Of a stretch of 46,513 nucleotides of DNA, positions 25,868 to 35,234 are shown piece by piece; positions within the stretch are counted from its first letter, which is position 1; every line of letters starts with the position of its first letter. The translations under genes were made by a program, and so were the position numbers. A model generated the notes under the pieces. The model had not been told where the DNA came from, ran no database searches, and worked only from the letters and a program-made list of their open reading frames with translations. Source of the DNA: Verrucomicrobiota bacterium (GTDB taxonomy: Bacteria; Verrucomicrobiota; Verrucomicrobiia; Verrucomicrobiales; Akkermansiaceae); contig RDYF01000035.1 of assembly GCA_004293285.1 (NCBI GenBank), positions 877 to 47,389 on the forward strand, given 5' to 3'.

Positions 25868-26836
25868 ATGGCACTGCCTCATAAGATTCGTACCGTCAAC
25901 GCCATCACCGTGGGTGATTTTTTCGAGCGCCACAAGACGGCACTGGGGTTGGAATTGGTTAGCGAAAAGCACGATCTCAAGCGCTTGATCCAGGAGCCTG
26001 CGGTCAATCGTCCGGGTTTGGCATTGGCTGGCTTTTTGACGTATTTTGCACGAAAAAGAATTCAGATTCTTGGCAACTCGGAGATTTCCTATCTGGAAAA
26101 GCTCACGCCTATGCGGCAGATGGCGCGTTTTCGTCGACTTTGCAAAGAAGGCATTCCCTGTCTGGTGATTTCTCGCAGTCGCGGCTTGCCCAAGCATTTG
26201 ATCGACCTCGCGGCGGAGTATGAGTTGCCGATTTTTGGCACGACGCAGGTCACGATGAAGTTTCTCAATGCGGCGACCTTGCGCTTGGAAAATGATTTTT
26301 CTCCCAGCACGACACTGCATGGTTGCATGGTCGATGTGCGTGGCATTGGCGTTTTGATCATGGGCAAAAGCGGTGTCGGCAAATCCGAGACGGCCATTGG
26401 TTTGATCGAAAAAGGGGCATCGTTGGTGGCCGACGACATGGTACGGGTCAAGTTTTCGGGAGGTGAATTGATGGCCTATTCTCCCGATCTATCGCGTGGC
26501 TACATCGAAATGCGCGGAATTGGCATTGTCAATGTAGCGAACTTGTATGGTCTTGCGGCGATTCGACCCGAGAAGCGCTTGGATTTGATCGTGACGTTGA
26601 AATCGCACTCCGACCTCAATAATGTCGATCGCGTGGGCATTCAGACCAACACCTACGATGTGTTAGGCGAGGCCATTCCGCATGTCGAAATCCCAGTAGC
26701 GCCAGGTCGAGAAAACGCGAGGATGATTACGATCGCTGCCTTAGACCAACAGTTGCGTCGACTCGGCTATAACATGGCGGATGAATTCAATCAGCGCTTG
26801 CTCAAACATATGAGCGACGGTGGTGGCGCTTCTTGA
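25868..26836 (+). CDS. hprK: HPr kinase/phosphorylase
   Basis: 322 residues, the normal size. HprK phosphorylates, and dephosphorylates, a serine of HPr and so links carbon supply to gene regulation. The sequence shows the N-terminal family domain, H-G-C-M-V-D-V-R-G-I-G-V-L with H151, the P-loop G-K-S-G-V-G-K-S (166-173), the D-D pair at 189-190 and the K/P-specific signature M-R-G-I-G-I-V-N-V (215-223). ATG 25868 is used; a TTG at 25850 would add six residues with no support. No ptsH, ptsI or PTS permease is near, so its partner must be elsewhere. It converges on the tRNA nucleotidyltransferase gene with 3 bases between. Confidence 0.95.
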   Translation: MALPHKIRTVNAITVGDFFERHKTALGLELVSEKHDLKRLIQEPAVNRPGLALAGFLTYFARKRIQILGNSEISYLEKLTPMRQMARFRRLCKEGIPCLVISRSRGLPKHLIDLAAEYELPIFGTTQVTMKFLNAATLRLENDFSPSTTLHGCMVDVRGIGVLIMGKSGVGKSETAIGLIEKGASLVADDMVRVKFSGGELMAYSPDLSRGYIEMRGIGIVNVANLYGLAAIRPEKRLDLIVTLKSHSDLNNVDRVGIQTNTYDVLGEAIPHVEIPVAPGRENARMITIAALDQQLRRLGYNMADEFNQRLLKHMSDGGGAS

Positions 26837-26839
26837 TCG

Positions 26840-28171
26840 TTAGCTTTTGGGAGGGTTCGACCAATGTTGATGGAAAAAAGCGAGGGCTTGTTCGCGGTTT
26901 TGCAATCGACCTTCCAGTTGCTCGGTTTGGATGCTTTCGAGAATTTCGGCAAAGATGGGTCCTGGTTTTAGCCCCGCGGCGATCAGATCCCGACCAGTCA
27001 AGAGGGGCTGTGGAATCAGCGGCTCGTGTGAAAACTCTTTGCGTTTTTCGGTGAGAAAATTCCAGTTGTCGACAAAGCCATTGCTGGAGGCACAGTCGAC
27101 GCGATGCAGTTCGAGCTCTTCGCTAAAGCGCTCGCTGGACATGAAGCGCTTGAGCTTTGCCGTGCGCATTTGCTGCACGTTCATGAATTGCATGTGGCGT
27201 GCAACCATGGGGACGACGGCATCGATGATCTCATTCGAAAATCGCAGTCGTCGCAGCATTTCGTCTGCCATCTGAGCGCCAACGGCATCGTGCCCATTGA
27301 AGCGAATGCGATTGTTCGCAGAGGCATCGATCGTCCGCGTTGGCGGCTTGCCGATGTCGTGAAGAAGCACGGCCAAGCACAGCTCCAAGGATGCATCGAC
27401 AGGAAGCATGTCGAGCATGATGCGCGTGTGTTCAAAGACATCGCCTTCCGGATGCCATTCCGGCGGTTGATCACAACCGATCAGTGCCATGACCTCGGGC
27501 CAGAAAGAAGCGAAAAGCTGGGTTTGCGCGAGCAGGGCAAAGGCGCGCGCGCGCGATGGATGAACCAGCATGCGGCACAACTCTTCGCGAATTCGTTCTG
27601 GAGCAATGCGCTCGAGCAAAGGCGCACATTCACAGAGTGATGCACGCGTTGCGGGGTCGATCGAAAATCCCAAGCTGCAAGCAAAACGCACGCCTCGCAT
27701 GAGCCTCAGACTGTCCTCACGGAAGCGCTGGGCGGGGTCGCCAATGGCTCGGATGACGCCTGCGGCAAGATCGTCTCGTCCTCCCACACCATCGATGATC
27801 TCGCCGGTGAGTGGGTTTTCAAACAAGCCATTGATGGTGAAATCCCGACGTTGCGCATCGGCTTCGGGAGTGGCAAAAACAACGTTTTCGGGGCGTCGAC
27901 CATCCTGATAGCAACCATCCGTGCGAAATGTAGCGACCTCGATCATTTGGCCGCCGTGGCGAACCAAGATCACGCCAAAGTGCGCGCCGATTTCATTTCC
28001 TTTGGGGAAAAGTTCTAACACTTGTTCGGGCGTGGCGCTGGTGGCGATGTCGTAATCCTTTGGCTCTCGATGCAACAATCGGTCGCGCACACAGCCGCCG
28101 GCAAGATAAGCGATCCATCCCGCGTCCGTGAGGCGTTGGGCGACTTCTTTGGCGGCTTCCTCGGCAGTCAT
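26840..28171 (-). CDS. CCA-adding/poly(A) polymerase family tRNA nucleotidyltransferase with HD domain
   Basis: 443 residues, cytoplasmic. The class II nucleotidyltransferase head has G-G-C-V-R-D at 25-30 and the metal-binding D-Y-D (39-41). R-R-D-F-T-I-N-G follows, then the helical neck and a C-terminal HD phosphohydrolase domain (L-L-H-D-I-G-K-P with a later H-D in F-N-G-H-D). Such enzymes repair or add the 3' CCA end of tRNAs; sequence alone does not separate CCA-adding from A-adding or poly(A) activity. ATG 28171 is preferred; a TTG at 28207 would overlap the upstream transporter gene by 17 bases. It is 19 bases behind that gene. Confidence 0.9.
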   Translation of the reverse strand: MTAEEAAKEVAQRLTDAGWIAYLAGGCVRDRLLHREPKDYDIATSATPEQVLELFPKGNEIGAHFGVILVRHGGQMIEVATFRTDGCYQDGRRPENVVFATPEADAQRRDFTINGLFENPLTGEIIDGVGGRDDLAAGVIRAIGDPAQRFREDSLRLMRGVRFACSLGFSIDPATRASLCECAPLLERIAPERIREELCRMLVHPSRARAFALLAQTQLFASFWPEVMALIGCDQPPEWHPEGDVFEHTRIMLDMLPVDASLELCLAVLLHDIGKPPTRTIDASANNRIRFNGHDAVGAQMADEMLRRLRFSNEIIDAVVPMVARHMQFMNVQQMRTAKLKRFMSSERFSEELELHRVDCASSNGFVDNWNFLTEKRKEFSHEPLIPQPLLTGRDLIAAGLKPGPIFAEILESIQTEQLEGRLQNREQALAFFHQHWSNPPKS

Positions 28172-28190
28172 GGCATTGATCTCGGGCGAC

Positions 28191-29987
28191 TCAGAAACTC
28201 CATACAAGGGGAATCACAATCGATGTCACAATCCAGGTCAGCAGATTCATCGGCAAACCAATGCGGATGAAATCGCTGAAGCGGTATCCGCCCGGTCCAT
28301 AGACCATCATGTGCGTTTGATAGCCCATAGGCAGCATGAAGGCGCAGGAAGCAGCAACACAAATGCCGATGATGTAGGGCATTGGGCTGACTTCTAAGGT
28401 CTTTGCCAAATTGATGACAATGGGCACCATCATCAGAGCCGTCGCATTATTCGAAAGCACTTCCGTGAGCGTGATCGTCAACAAAATCACAGCGGTCAGC
28501 GCGAAATAGGGCAGCATTTCAGGCGAGGAAAATTGCCGAGAAATGTTCACGAACAGTTCCGCAAGGTATTTTGCCGTTCCTGTGAGATCCATGGCCATGC
28601 CCAGTCCAAGCATGCCGTAGAGCATGAAAATGATCGCCCAATCGACACCCGCGTAGGCTTCGCGCATGGTGATGATGCGCAGCCACAAAATGACCACCGC
28701 TCCTACTAAACTGGCCACATGCATGGTGACGCCGGGAATGAGAGTGACGCTCAGCACTACTCCTAACAAAATCGCCCATGTCAACGTAGCTTGCGACAAC
28801 CAACCCGGTGCTGGTATCGAATCGGCGCGGTCGGTGAGCACGAAATTGTCGCTGTCCTGCAACGTGCGCAAGTTGTTGCGCGGCGTCAGCACCAGCAAGG
28901 TGTCGCCGTAATCGAGTTCGGTCGATGCGAGGCTTTGCGTGATGTTCTTGCCATTGCGGTGAACGGCGAGCACAACCGAGTTGTAGCGCTGGCGGAAATC
29001 CGTTGCCGCGAGTGTTTGGTTGAGCAAGTCCGATTCCTCAGAAATGACCAACTCGGTGACCACACCTTCAATTTTCGACAGCGTTTGAATGCCGAGGTTC
29101 GGCAGCAATTCTTCTGCCGTGGCGACATTTTTTTTGCGGCCGTGAATGCCGATCAGAAATCGGTCGTTTGGTTCGATAATCAACTGGTTGACTTGCGTCA
29201 TGACACGCTCGCCATTGCGTCGAATTTCCATCAAATGAATGCCCGATTTGGGGTCAAAAATGGGTGACTCCAGCAAGCGCTGACCGATCAGTGGCGAATC
29301 GCGTTCGACCAAGATATGAAACAACGCGCTGCTGCGCTGTTTGTCATTCAAAACCCCAATCACCGAGCTGCGGCTGGGAAGCAATTTTGGACCAAAGGCA
29401 ATCACATAGGCGAGCCCCAGAACGCTCATCGGAATCCCGATCCAAGCGAGTTCGAACATTTTAAGCGGAGCTAGACCGTATTTTTCCATCGCACCGCTGA
29501 CCACGATATTGGTCGAGGTGCCGATCAGAGTGCAGCAGCCGCCAAGAATCGAGGCGTAGGAGAGGGGAATGAGCAATTTCGAAGCAGGAATGTCCTTGGT
29601 GCGAGCCAAGCCCAAAGCGACGGGAAGCATGATCGCCACGATCGCCGTGTTGTTCATGAAGGCGCTGAGAAAGGCCGAGGAAACGCAAAAAATCAACAGC
29701 GTCGAGCGCAAGCCACCGCTTGCCATTTTCTCCATCAAGCCTGCAATCTGTCGAACTCCACCCGATTTTTCCAATGCGGTGCCAATGATGAACAAGGCCC
29801 CAATCGTCAATGGTGCTTCGTTCTTGAAGACATCGAGGATTGATTTGGAATCCACCAAGCGCAACAACACCGTTGCGCACAGGACCGTCAAAGCAATCAA
29901 GTCGGCAGGCGCGATCTCTTTGATAAAGGCATACAATGTTACTACGATGAGCAACAAGGTCAGGATGATGGGCGTGGAAAGTTCCAT
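28191..29987 (-). CDS. SLC13-type permease with two RCK-C (TrkA-C) domains
   Basis: 598 residues. The first and last parts are many-helix membrane regions of the SLC13/ArsB-NhaD ion-transporter fold, with S-A-F-L-S-A-F-M-N-N-T-A-I-V-A-I and G-T-S-T-N-I-V in the first half and L-S-N-N-A-T-A-L-M-M in the second: the paired N-N-T/N-N-A helix-break motifs of this family. Between about residues 200 and 370 lie two soluble repeats typed as TrkA C-terminal domains (L-L-E-S-P-I-F, then L-N-Q-T-L-A-A-T-D-F). Substrates in this group include dicarboxylates, citrate and sulfate; the substrate here is not known. The ATG at 29987 starts the first helix; anything upstream is the methyltransferase gene in another frame. 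Confidence 0.85.
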   Translation of the reverse strand: MELSTPIILTLLLIVVTLYAFIKEIAPADLIALTVLCATVLLRLVDSKSILDVFKNEAPLTIGALFIIGTALEKSGGVRQIAGLMEKMASGGLRSTLLIFCVSSAFLSAFMNNTAIVAIMLPVALGLARTKDIPASKLLIPLSYASILGGCCTLIGTSTNIVVSGAMEKYGLAPLKMFELAWIGIPMSVLGLAYVIAFGPKLLPSRSSVIGVLNDKQRSSALFHILVERDSPLIGQRLLESPIFDPKSGIHLMEIRRNGERVMTQVNQLIIEPNDRFLIGIHGRKKNVATAEELLPNLGIQTLSKIEGVVTELVISEESDLLNQTLAATDFRQRYNSVVLAVHRNGKNITQSLASTELDYGDTLLVLTPRNNLRTLQDSDNFVLTDRADSIPAPGWLSQATLTWAILLGVVLSVTLIPGVTMHVASLVGAVVILWLRIITMREAYAGVDWAIIFMLYGMLGLGMAMDLTGTAKYLAELFVNISRQFSSPEMLPYFALTAVILLTITLTEVLSNNATALMMVPIVINLAKTLEVSPMPYIIGICVAASCAFMLPMGYQTHMMVYGPGGYRFSDFIRIGLPMNLLTWIVTSIVIPLVWSF

Positions 29988-30049
29988 TGCGCCGACTATT
30001 AGGAGCAAAGTCGAGGAAAAGACAAGCGTCGATTCCGACAGCGGGCGTA

Positions 30050-30667
30050 TCAGGTTTGCGGGTGCTGCCAGAGCGCGAGCCATCGATCCACCGACTTCCC
30101 TGGCGCATCGGCCAAGGGTCGAGAGTTTGCATGGCGCATGCTCAGGCATCGTTGCGCGCCCAGGCTTTCCAACGCAGCCAGAGCAAGCTCGTGCTCGCGA
30201 TCGAAGTAGGAGGTAAAAGCAAGAAATCCCTTGGGCGCGAGCCGTTCGAGCGCATGACGAAAGATCTGATCCCAAATCAAGGGCGCATCCCAGAAATTCT
30301 GGTGTCGGAGGAAAATGATATCGAATTTTTCCTCGGGCAGTTGATGCGCTAGCGAGGCATCGGCCACCCGGAATTCGATCCGACCTTGCGGTTCCCAAGA
30401 GCGCCCCCAACGCTTTGTTGCCTCGGCAATTTCTCGGGGTCGGAGATCGAGCCCAAGATACCATCCGCCGGATTCGGGCCAAGCAAAGCTTTCCAACAAA
30501 ACGCCCGTTTCATCCGCCCTACCACAAGCGAGATTGAGCAAAGAGGGCTGGTGCAGGGGGGCGATGGCAAGCAGCTGCATCGCTTGCTGAATCAGTCGTT
30601 TCAAGCGCTGCGCATCCTCGGCATTGCCTGCAAACGAGAAAGGCAGCGCGGGCGATAGCGACGGCAT
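30050..30667 (-). CDS. Class I SAM-dependent methyltransferase
   Basis: 205 residues. The Rossmann-type SAM fold is shown by motif I L-N-L-A-C-G-R-A-D-E-T, acidic strand end Y-L-G-L-D-L-R, V-A-D-A-S and F-D-I-I-F-L-R-H (motif IV). Substrate not known. The ATG at 30667 is preferred over a TTG at 30760, which would cover the dnaN promoter region. Divergent from dnaN, with 144 bases between. Confidence 0.75.
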   Translation of the reverse strand: MPSLSPALPFSFAGNAEDAQRLKRLIQQAMQLLAIAPLHQPSLLNLACGRADETGVLLESFAWPESGGWYLGLDLRPREIAEATKRWGRSWEPQGRIEFRVADASLAHQLPEEKFDIIFLRHQNFWDAPLIWDQIFRHALERLAPKGFLAFTSYFDREHELALAALESLGAQRCLSMRHANSRPLADAPGKSVDRWLALWQHPQT

Positions 30668-30774
30668 GCGGACAGGGTAATCGGTTCCATTCCGCCGAAG
30701 AAAGCTCAAAACACTTGAAATTTCACAGAATTCAAGAAATTGGCGAATTGAGCTTGTCAACAGGGGCAGAAATG

Positions 30775-30792
30775 TACGAAATGGCCTTCGTA
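30775..30792. promoter_or_regulatory. Short inverted repeat upstream of dnaN
   Basis: TACGAA and TTCGTA with 6 bases between, 20 bases before the dnaN start, inside the divergent promoter gap (30668-30811). It could be an operator or a mere coincidence. The rest of this gap is AT-rich with no gene. Confidence 0.25.
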
Positions 30793-30811
30793 TCTACCTG
30801 ACAATCACCCT

Positions 30812-31909
30812 ATGAAATTTCGTATCTCCAAAGAAGCTCTTCTCGAAGGTTTGCAAAAAGTGCAGCACGTTGTCAGCAGCCGCACGACCCTGCCGATTCT
30901 CTCGAATGTCTTGATCGTGGCCAAAGGAGATCGTTTGCAATTCACCACCACCGATCTCGATGTCGGCATCACGGGTTCGGTCCTGTGCAATGTCGATAAA
31001 GAAGGTGCTACGACGCTTCCAGCGAAGAAAATTGTCAACATCGTGCGCGAGCTTCCTTCCAGTGAGGTTGAAGTTTCTGTCGATAGCAAGCATGTAGCGA
31101 CGATTGTCAGTGGTGCCGCTACCTTCCGCGTCAATGGTTTGAGCGATTCCGAGTTCCCTCCTTTGCCTGATTTCCAGGGAGCCAAAGAGTTCACGATTCT
31201 GCAAGATGATCTGCGCGATGGCTTGAAGAAGACCTCTTACGCGATCAGCAATGACGAGACGCGCTATGTTCTGAACGGCATTTACACTTCGTTCCGCAAT
31301 GGCAAAATGACCTTGGTGGCGACCGATGGTCGTCGTTTGGCAATGGCGGAAAGCGACTTGGAGTTTCCTCCTTCGCACGAAACCGATGTGATCATTCCGA
31401 CAAAGGCGGTGCAGGAGTTGCAGCGACTTTTGGGCACGGAAGGGGAGCTCAAAATGCGTCTCAGCGAAAATCAGGTGTCGATCGCGATTGGCGATTCGCT
31501 GCTGATTAGCAAATTGATCGAGGGCAACTATCCGAATTATCGTCAAGTCATTCCTAGCGATGCCAATGAGCGCGTCGAACTGCCGCGTGAGGCACTGCTC
31601 GACACCGTGCGTCGTGTGTCTTTGTTGTCCTCCGACAAATCAAGCTCGGTTAAACTGTTTTTCTCCGACAACAAGGTCGACATTTCCGCGACATCGCCCG
31701 ACATCGGTGAAGCGCGTGAAGAGATGCTAGTCAAGTATGAGGCCAAGCCCATCCAAGTGGCATTCAATCCGGAGTTCATGATGGCGCCTTTGCGCAACCT
31801 GGAAACCGAGACGGTGTATCTCGATTTGATTGATGAAATGAGCCCAGGAGTGATTCGCATTGATGGCTCTTTCCTCTACGTGTTGATGCCCATGCGCGTC
31901 ACTGCGTAA
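30812..31909 (+). CDS. dnaN: DNA polymerase III subunit beta (sliding clamp)
   Basis: 365 residues, the usual clamp length. Three repeated clamp domains are visible: the first begins M-K-F-R-I-S-K-E-A-L and L-P-I-L-S-N-V-L, the second holds Y-A-I-S-N-D-E-T-R-Y-V-L-N-G-I, and the third ends in I-D-G-S-F-L-Y-V-L-M-P-M-R, the typical beta C-terminus that forms the hydrophobic binding pocket for client peptides. It encircles DNA and tethers the polymerase. There is no dnaA, recF or gyrB next to it, so the classical origin cluster is not conserved here. No clear Shine-Dalgarno is seen. A hairpin with a T-run follows at 31933. Confidence 0.97.
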   Translation: MKFRISKEALLEGLQKVQHVVSSRTTLPILSNVLIVAKGDRLQFTTTDLDVGITGSVLCNVDKEGATTLPAKKIVNIVRELPSSEVEVSVDSKHVATIVSGAATFRVNGLSDSEFPPLPDFQGAKEFTILQDDLRDGLKKTSYAISNDETRYVLNGIYTSFRNGKMTLVATDGRRLAMAESDLEFPPSHETDVIIPTKAVQELQRLLGTEGELKMRLSENQVSIAIGDSLLISKLIEGNYPNYRQVIPSDANERVELPREALLDTVRRVSLLSSDKSSSVKLFFSDNKVDISATSPDIGEAREEMLVKYEAKPIQVAFNPEFMMAPLRNLETETVYLDLIDEMSPGVIRIDGSFLYVLMPMRVTA

Positions 31910-31925
31910 TCGATCCAGGTTGTCG

Positions 31926-31966
31926 AAAAATGCGCGCTGGCTGATCATGGCTTGCGCGTTTTTTTG
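31926..31966 (+). terminator. Probable terminator behind dnaN
   Basis: CGCGC (31933-31937) and GCGCG (31954-31958) form a short GC stem. It is preceded by A5 and followed by T7, so that A and T runs can extend the stem on either strand. The stem is short and the loop large, hence moderate confidence. Confidence 0.5.
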
Positions 31967-32025
31967 TGTACAAAAACCATCATTTTCGGTTGTCAGACAA
32001 ATCTGAATAAGGCAGCATTCAAGCC

Positions 32026-33384
32026 ATGACACATTCGGAAAAGCAAAGTGGTTGGTGGGGCGGCCTGAATCGATACCAGAAATTGGTATTCGCCGTGGCG
32101 ACGCTGGCATGGATGTTCGATTGCTTGGACCAGCAGTTGTTCAATTTGGCGCGCACTCCTGCTTTGAATCAATTGATGAGCGGCGCCGATCCGGCTTTGA
32201 TCAAAAAAATGGCGGGCTACATGACGTCGGTCTTTGTTTTGGGATGGGCCACGGGAGGAATGATCTTTGGATCGCTCGGCGATCGCTATGGTCGGGCAAA
32301 AATGCTCGGCATTACGGTGATGCTTTATTCCGTCGCGACAGGTCTTTCTGCCTTGGCGACAGGTTTGCTGGACTTTGGCATCTATCGCTTTTTGACCGGT
32401 CTCGGTGTCGGTGGTGTGTTTGGTTTGGCCGTGGCCTTGGTATCGGATACTTTATCGCAAGACGCTCGTCCACGGGCGCTAGGAGTGTTGCAGTCCTTTT
32501 CCGCAGTGGGCAATGTGCTAGCTGGTTTCATCGGCCTCGGCGTTTGGGCCATGCAAGCGGGGCCTGGGCATTGGAAATGGTTGTTTTGCATCGGCGCTTT
32601 ACCGGCTTTGTTGACGGCGACCATTCAGATGCGCCTGAAAGAGCCTGAAGCCTGGGTCAAAGCGCGTGATAAAGCGGCATCGGAAGGTCGGAAAGCGGGA
32701 TCGTATGGCGATTTGTTTCGTCACCCCGTGTGGCGCAAGCACGCGCTGCTGGGCATGCTGTTGTCGTGCGCGGGCGTCATCGGACTCTGGGGCATTGGCG
32801 TGTTTTCCACCGACATGGTGGGCGACATCATTGCCAACAACCTGAAGTCCTCCGGTGTGGCCGATGCGGAGGTCGCATCGCAAAAGCAAAAATGGATGTC
32901 GATCAACCTCCTCTGCTTCAATGCGGGTGCCTTCCTTGGCATGCTCGCCTTCACGCGCGTTGCGGTAAAAGTCGGACGTCGCACGGCTTTCGCGATCTTT
33001 TTTACCTGCGCGGCCGTGGTGACGGTTTTTGTCTTCCAAAAACTGCAAACTACGACCGATGTCTTGTGGATGGCTCCTCTCATGGGCTTTTTCCAGTTGT
33101 CAATTTTCGCTGGATTCTCGATCTATCTGGCCGAACTTTTTCCTACCAGCCTGCGTTCGACAGGCGTATCGTTCTGCTACAACGTGGGACGCTATCTCGC
33201 TGCCGCCGGTCCACTAACTCTTGGGGCCTTGTCGGCTGAGATGGCCAAAAATGCGCCAACCGTAGAGGCGAAGATCGATGCCTTCCGCGACGCCGCTTCG
33301 TGGATGTGCTTGATTTTCCTGGTCGGCGTGCTCGTTCTGCCTTTTCTTCCCGAAACCAAAGGCAAGCCATTGCCTGAAGATTGA
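32026..33384 (+). CDS. MFS transporter
   Basis: 452 residues with about 12 transmembrane helices. The MFS loop 2-3 motif is seen as F-G-S-L-G-D-R-Y-G-R-A-K-M, and the halves are joined by a charged central loop (K-A-R-D-K-A-A-S-E-G-R-K). The second-half loop motif is V-G-R-R-T-A. Layout and opening (K-L-V-F-A-V-A-T-L-A-W-M-F-D-C-L-D) resemble sugar-acid or aromatic-acid proton symporters. Cargo not known. The stop TGA overlaps the ATG of the next gene by one base (TGATG), so the two are translationally linked. Confidence 0.85.
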   Translation: MTHSEKQSGWWGGLNRYQKLVFAVATLAWMFDCLDQQLFNLARTPALNQLMSGADPALIKKMAGYMTSVFVLGWATGGMIFGSLGDRYGRAKMLGITVMLYSVATGLSALATGLLDFGIYRFLTGLGVGGVFGLAVALVSDTLSQDARPRALGVLQSFSAVGNVLAGFIGLGVWAMQAGPGHWKWLFCIGALPALLTATIQMRLKEPEAWVKARDKAASEGRKAGSYGDLFRHPVWRKHALLGMLLSCAGVIGLWGIGVFSTDMVGDIIANNLKSSGVADAEVASQKQKWMSINLLCFNAGAFLGMLAFTRVAVKVGRRTAFAIFFTCAAVVTVFVFQKLQTTTDVLWMAPLMGFFQLSIFAGFSIYLAELFPTSLRSTGVSFCYNVGRYLAAAGPLTLGALSAEMAKNAPTVEAKIDAFRDAASWMCLIFLVGVLVLPFLPETKGKPLPED

Positions 33385-33752
33385 TGACCCCGCGAGCGAT
33401 GGTTTTTTACGGCTACCAAAAGTGTTCGACCTGCCGCCAAGCTCATCAGTTTTTGCGTGAGCGTGGCTGGGAGGTATCGATGATCCCGATCCGCGAAACT
33501 CCGCCCAGTGTGCGCGAGCTGCGCGCGGCGCTGGAGTTACTCGGTGGCGACGTCAAGGCGCTGCTCAACACCGCAGGCGCGGAATTTCGCGCCATGGGAC
33601 TGAAGGAAAAGCTGCCTACACTTAGTGAGGAGGAAGTTTTTGCGCTCGTGCAAGAGCAAGGAAACTTGTGCAAGCGTCCTTTCTTGCTCGATGAGGAAAA
33701 AGGCATTGCCCTCACAGGCTTCCGCCTCGAAGAGTGGCAGAAGCTGCTGTGA
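33384..33752 (+). CDS. ArsC/Spx-family thioredoxin-fold protein
   Basis: 122 residues, the typical size of ArsC/Spx-like proteins. The active-site motif is C14-S-T-C17, within Y-G-Y-Q-K-C-S-T-C at the N-terminus, and K-R-P-F-L-L-D appears near the end (the family's R-P strand). A C-x-x-C active site is seen in Spx/YffB-type members; arsenate reductases usually carry C-x5-R. A redox or regulatory role is therefore more likely than arsenate reduction. It starts inside the stop of the MFS gene and converges on the DUF1501 gene. Confidence 0.85.
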   Translation: MTPRAMVFYGYQKCSTCRQAHQFLRERGWEVSMIPIRETPPSVRELRAALELLGGDVKALLNTAGAEFRAMGLKEKLPTLSEEEVFALVQEQGNLCKRPFLLDEEKGIALTGFRLEEWQKLL

Positions 33753-33764
33753 GATGCGCTTTTC

Positions 33765-35216
33765 TTAGGCCAAAATGTCTTTGACCACTTTTGCAGGCAA
33801 GACGCCCGTGAGACGGTTGTCGAGACCTTGGTACTTGTAACTCAAGCGCAGGTGATCAATGCCCAACTGGTGCAAGATGGTGGCGTGCAGGTCACGCACG
33901 TGCATTTCACCCGAGAGGATGTTGAAGGACATTTCATCCGTTTCGCCATAATTCATGCCCGGCTTGATGCCGCCGCCCGCCATCCAGATCGAGAAGGCGC
34001 GGGGATGGTGGTCGCGACCGTAATTGGTCTGCGTCAGCGTGCCTTGTGAGTAGGTGGTGCGACCAAACTCGCCGCCCCAGATGACGAGGGTGTCATCGAG
34101 CATGCCACGTTGTTTCAAGTCTTGGATCAGGCCGTAGCATCCTTGGTCGATGTCGCGACACTGCGCGGCGATGTCGTGCGGCAGATTGCCGTGCTGGTCC
34201 CAACCACGATGGAAAATTTGCACAAAGCGAACACCGCGTTCGAGGAGTCGGCGCGCCATCATGGTCGAGCTCGCAAAAGTGCCAGGCTTGCGGGAATCTG
34301 GACCATAGAGTTCATACGTAGCTTCCGATTCTTTGCTGAGATCAGCGAGTTCTGGAACACTCGCCTGCATGCGGAAGGCCATTTCATACTGCTGAATGCG
34401 GGTTTGAATTTCGGGATCACCGACCGCTTCGTAGGATTTTTGATTCATCGCGGCGAGGCCATCGAGCATTTGTCGACGAATTTCACGCGGTACACCGGGC
34501 GAGTCTTTCAAGAACAGCACCGGGTCACCCGCGGAGCGCAATGCCACTCCGGCGTATTTTCCGGGCAAAAAGGCCGATCCCCAAAGTCGGGAGGAAATGG
34601 CTTGCACATTCGAGCCAGGATTCGAGTGGGAAGCATGCAGCACCACAAAGGTCGGCAGGTCTTGATTCATCGAGCCAAGGCCATACGACAGCCACGATCC
34701 CAGCGAAGCCTTGCCACCGACCATGTTGCCGGTGTACATCAATTGGTTGGCAGGTTCGTGGTTGATGGCGTCCGTATGCATCGAGCGGATGACGCAGATG
34801 TCGTCAGCCATCTTCGCGGTCCATGGCAGCAATTCGGAAACCCAAGTGCCGGCTTGGCCGTGTTGAGCAAACTTGAAAATCGAAGGAGCAGCGGGAAACT
34901 TGGTTTGTCCAGCGGTCATCCCCGTCAAGCGCTGACCTGAAGCTTGCAAAAAGTCTTTGAGGTCTTTGTTGAATTCGACCTTGGGCTTGTAGTCAAAGGT
35001 CTCAAACTGCGAGGGCGCGCCAATCATCGACAGATAGATCGCGCGTTTCGCTTTCGGCGCAAACTGGGCGAGGGCTGGCGGGATTTCTCCCGTGCCGGAA
35101 GCCATGGCATCTTGGCCGAGCAATGAAGCAAGAGCCGCGTAACCGAGACCGGTGGCGTTTTTGCGAAAGAACTGGCGACGTGTGACTGCGGAGTTGAAAA
35201 GTTCGATGTCGTTCAT
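33765..35216 (-). CDS. DUF1501 protein, Tat-exported
   Basis: 483 residues. Tat signal T-R-R-Q-F-F at 12-17 plus a hydrophobic stretch. DUF1501 is a sulfatase/alkaline-phosphatase-like family, common in Planctomycetes and Verrucomicrobia and almost always next to a DUF1549/DUF1553 cytochrome. The visible conserved blocks include [38 protein letters not shown] and [17 protein letters not shown]. Its biochemical function is not established. ATG 35216 is used; a TTG two codons earlier is possible. It starts 18 bases behind the DUF1553 gene and is probably cotranscribed with it. Confidence 0.9.
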   Translation of the reverse strand: MNDIELFNSAVTRRQFFRKNATGLGYAALASLLGQDAMASGTGEIPPALAQFAPKAKRAIYLSMIGAPSQFETFDYKPKVEFNKDLKDFLQASGQRLTGMTAGQTKFPAAPSIFKFAQHGQAGTWVSELLPWTAKMADDICVIRSMHTDAINHEPANQLMYTGNMVGGKASLGSWLSYGLGSMNQDLPTFVVLHASHSNPGSNVQAISSRLWGSAFLPGKYAGVALRSAGDPVLFLKDSPGVPREIRRQMLDGLAAMNQKSYEAVGDPEIQTRIQQYEMAFRMQASVPELADLSKESEATYELYGPDSRKPGTFASSTMMARRLLERGVRFVQIFHRGWDQHGNLPHDIAAQCRDIDQGCYGLIQDLKQRGMLDDTLVIWGGEFGRTTYSQGTLTQTNYGRDHHPRAFSIWMAGGGIKPGMNYGETDEMSFNILSGEMHVRDLHATILHQLGIDHLRLSYKYQGLDNRLTGVLPAKVVKDILA

Positions 35217-35234
35217 GATCAAAAGAGTTAGGGA

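Noticed and set aside
29988..30482. An N-terminal extension of the SLC13 permease frame
   Set aside because: It overlaps the methyltransferase gene in another frame, is arginine/serine-rich and has no relation to transporter sequence; the first helix starts right at 29987.
30668..30811. A replication origin in front of dnaN
   Set aside because: Only one loose DnaA-box-like string is present, without dnaA or an AT-rich repeat array.
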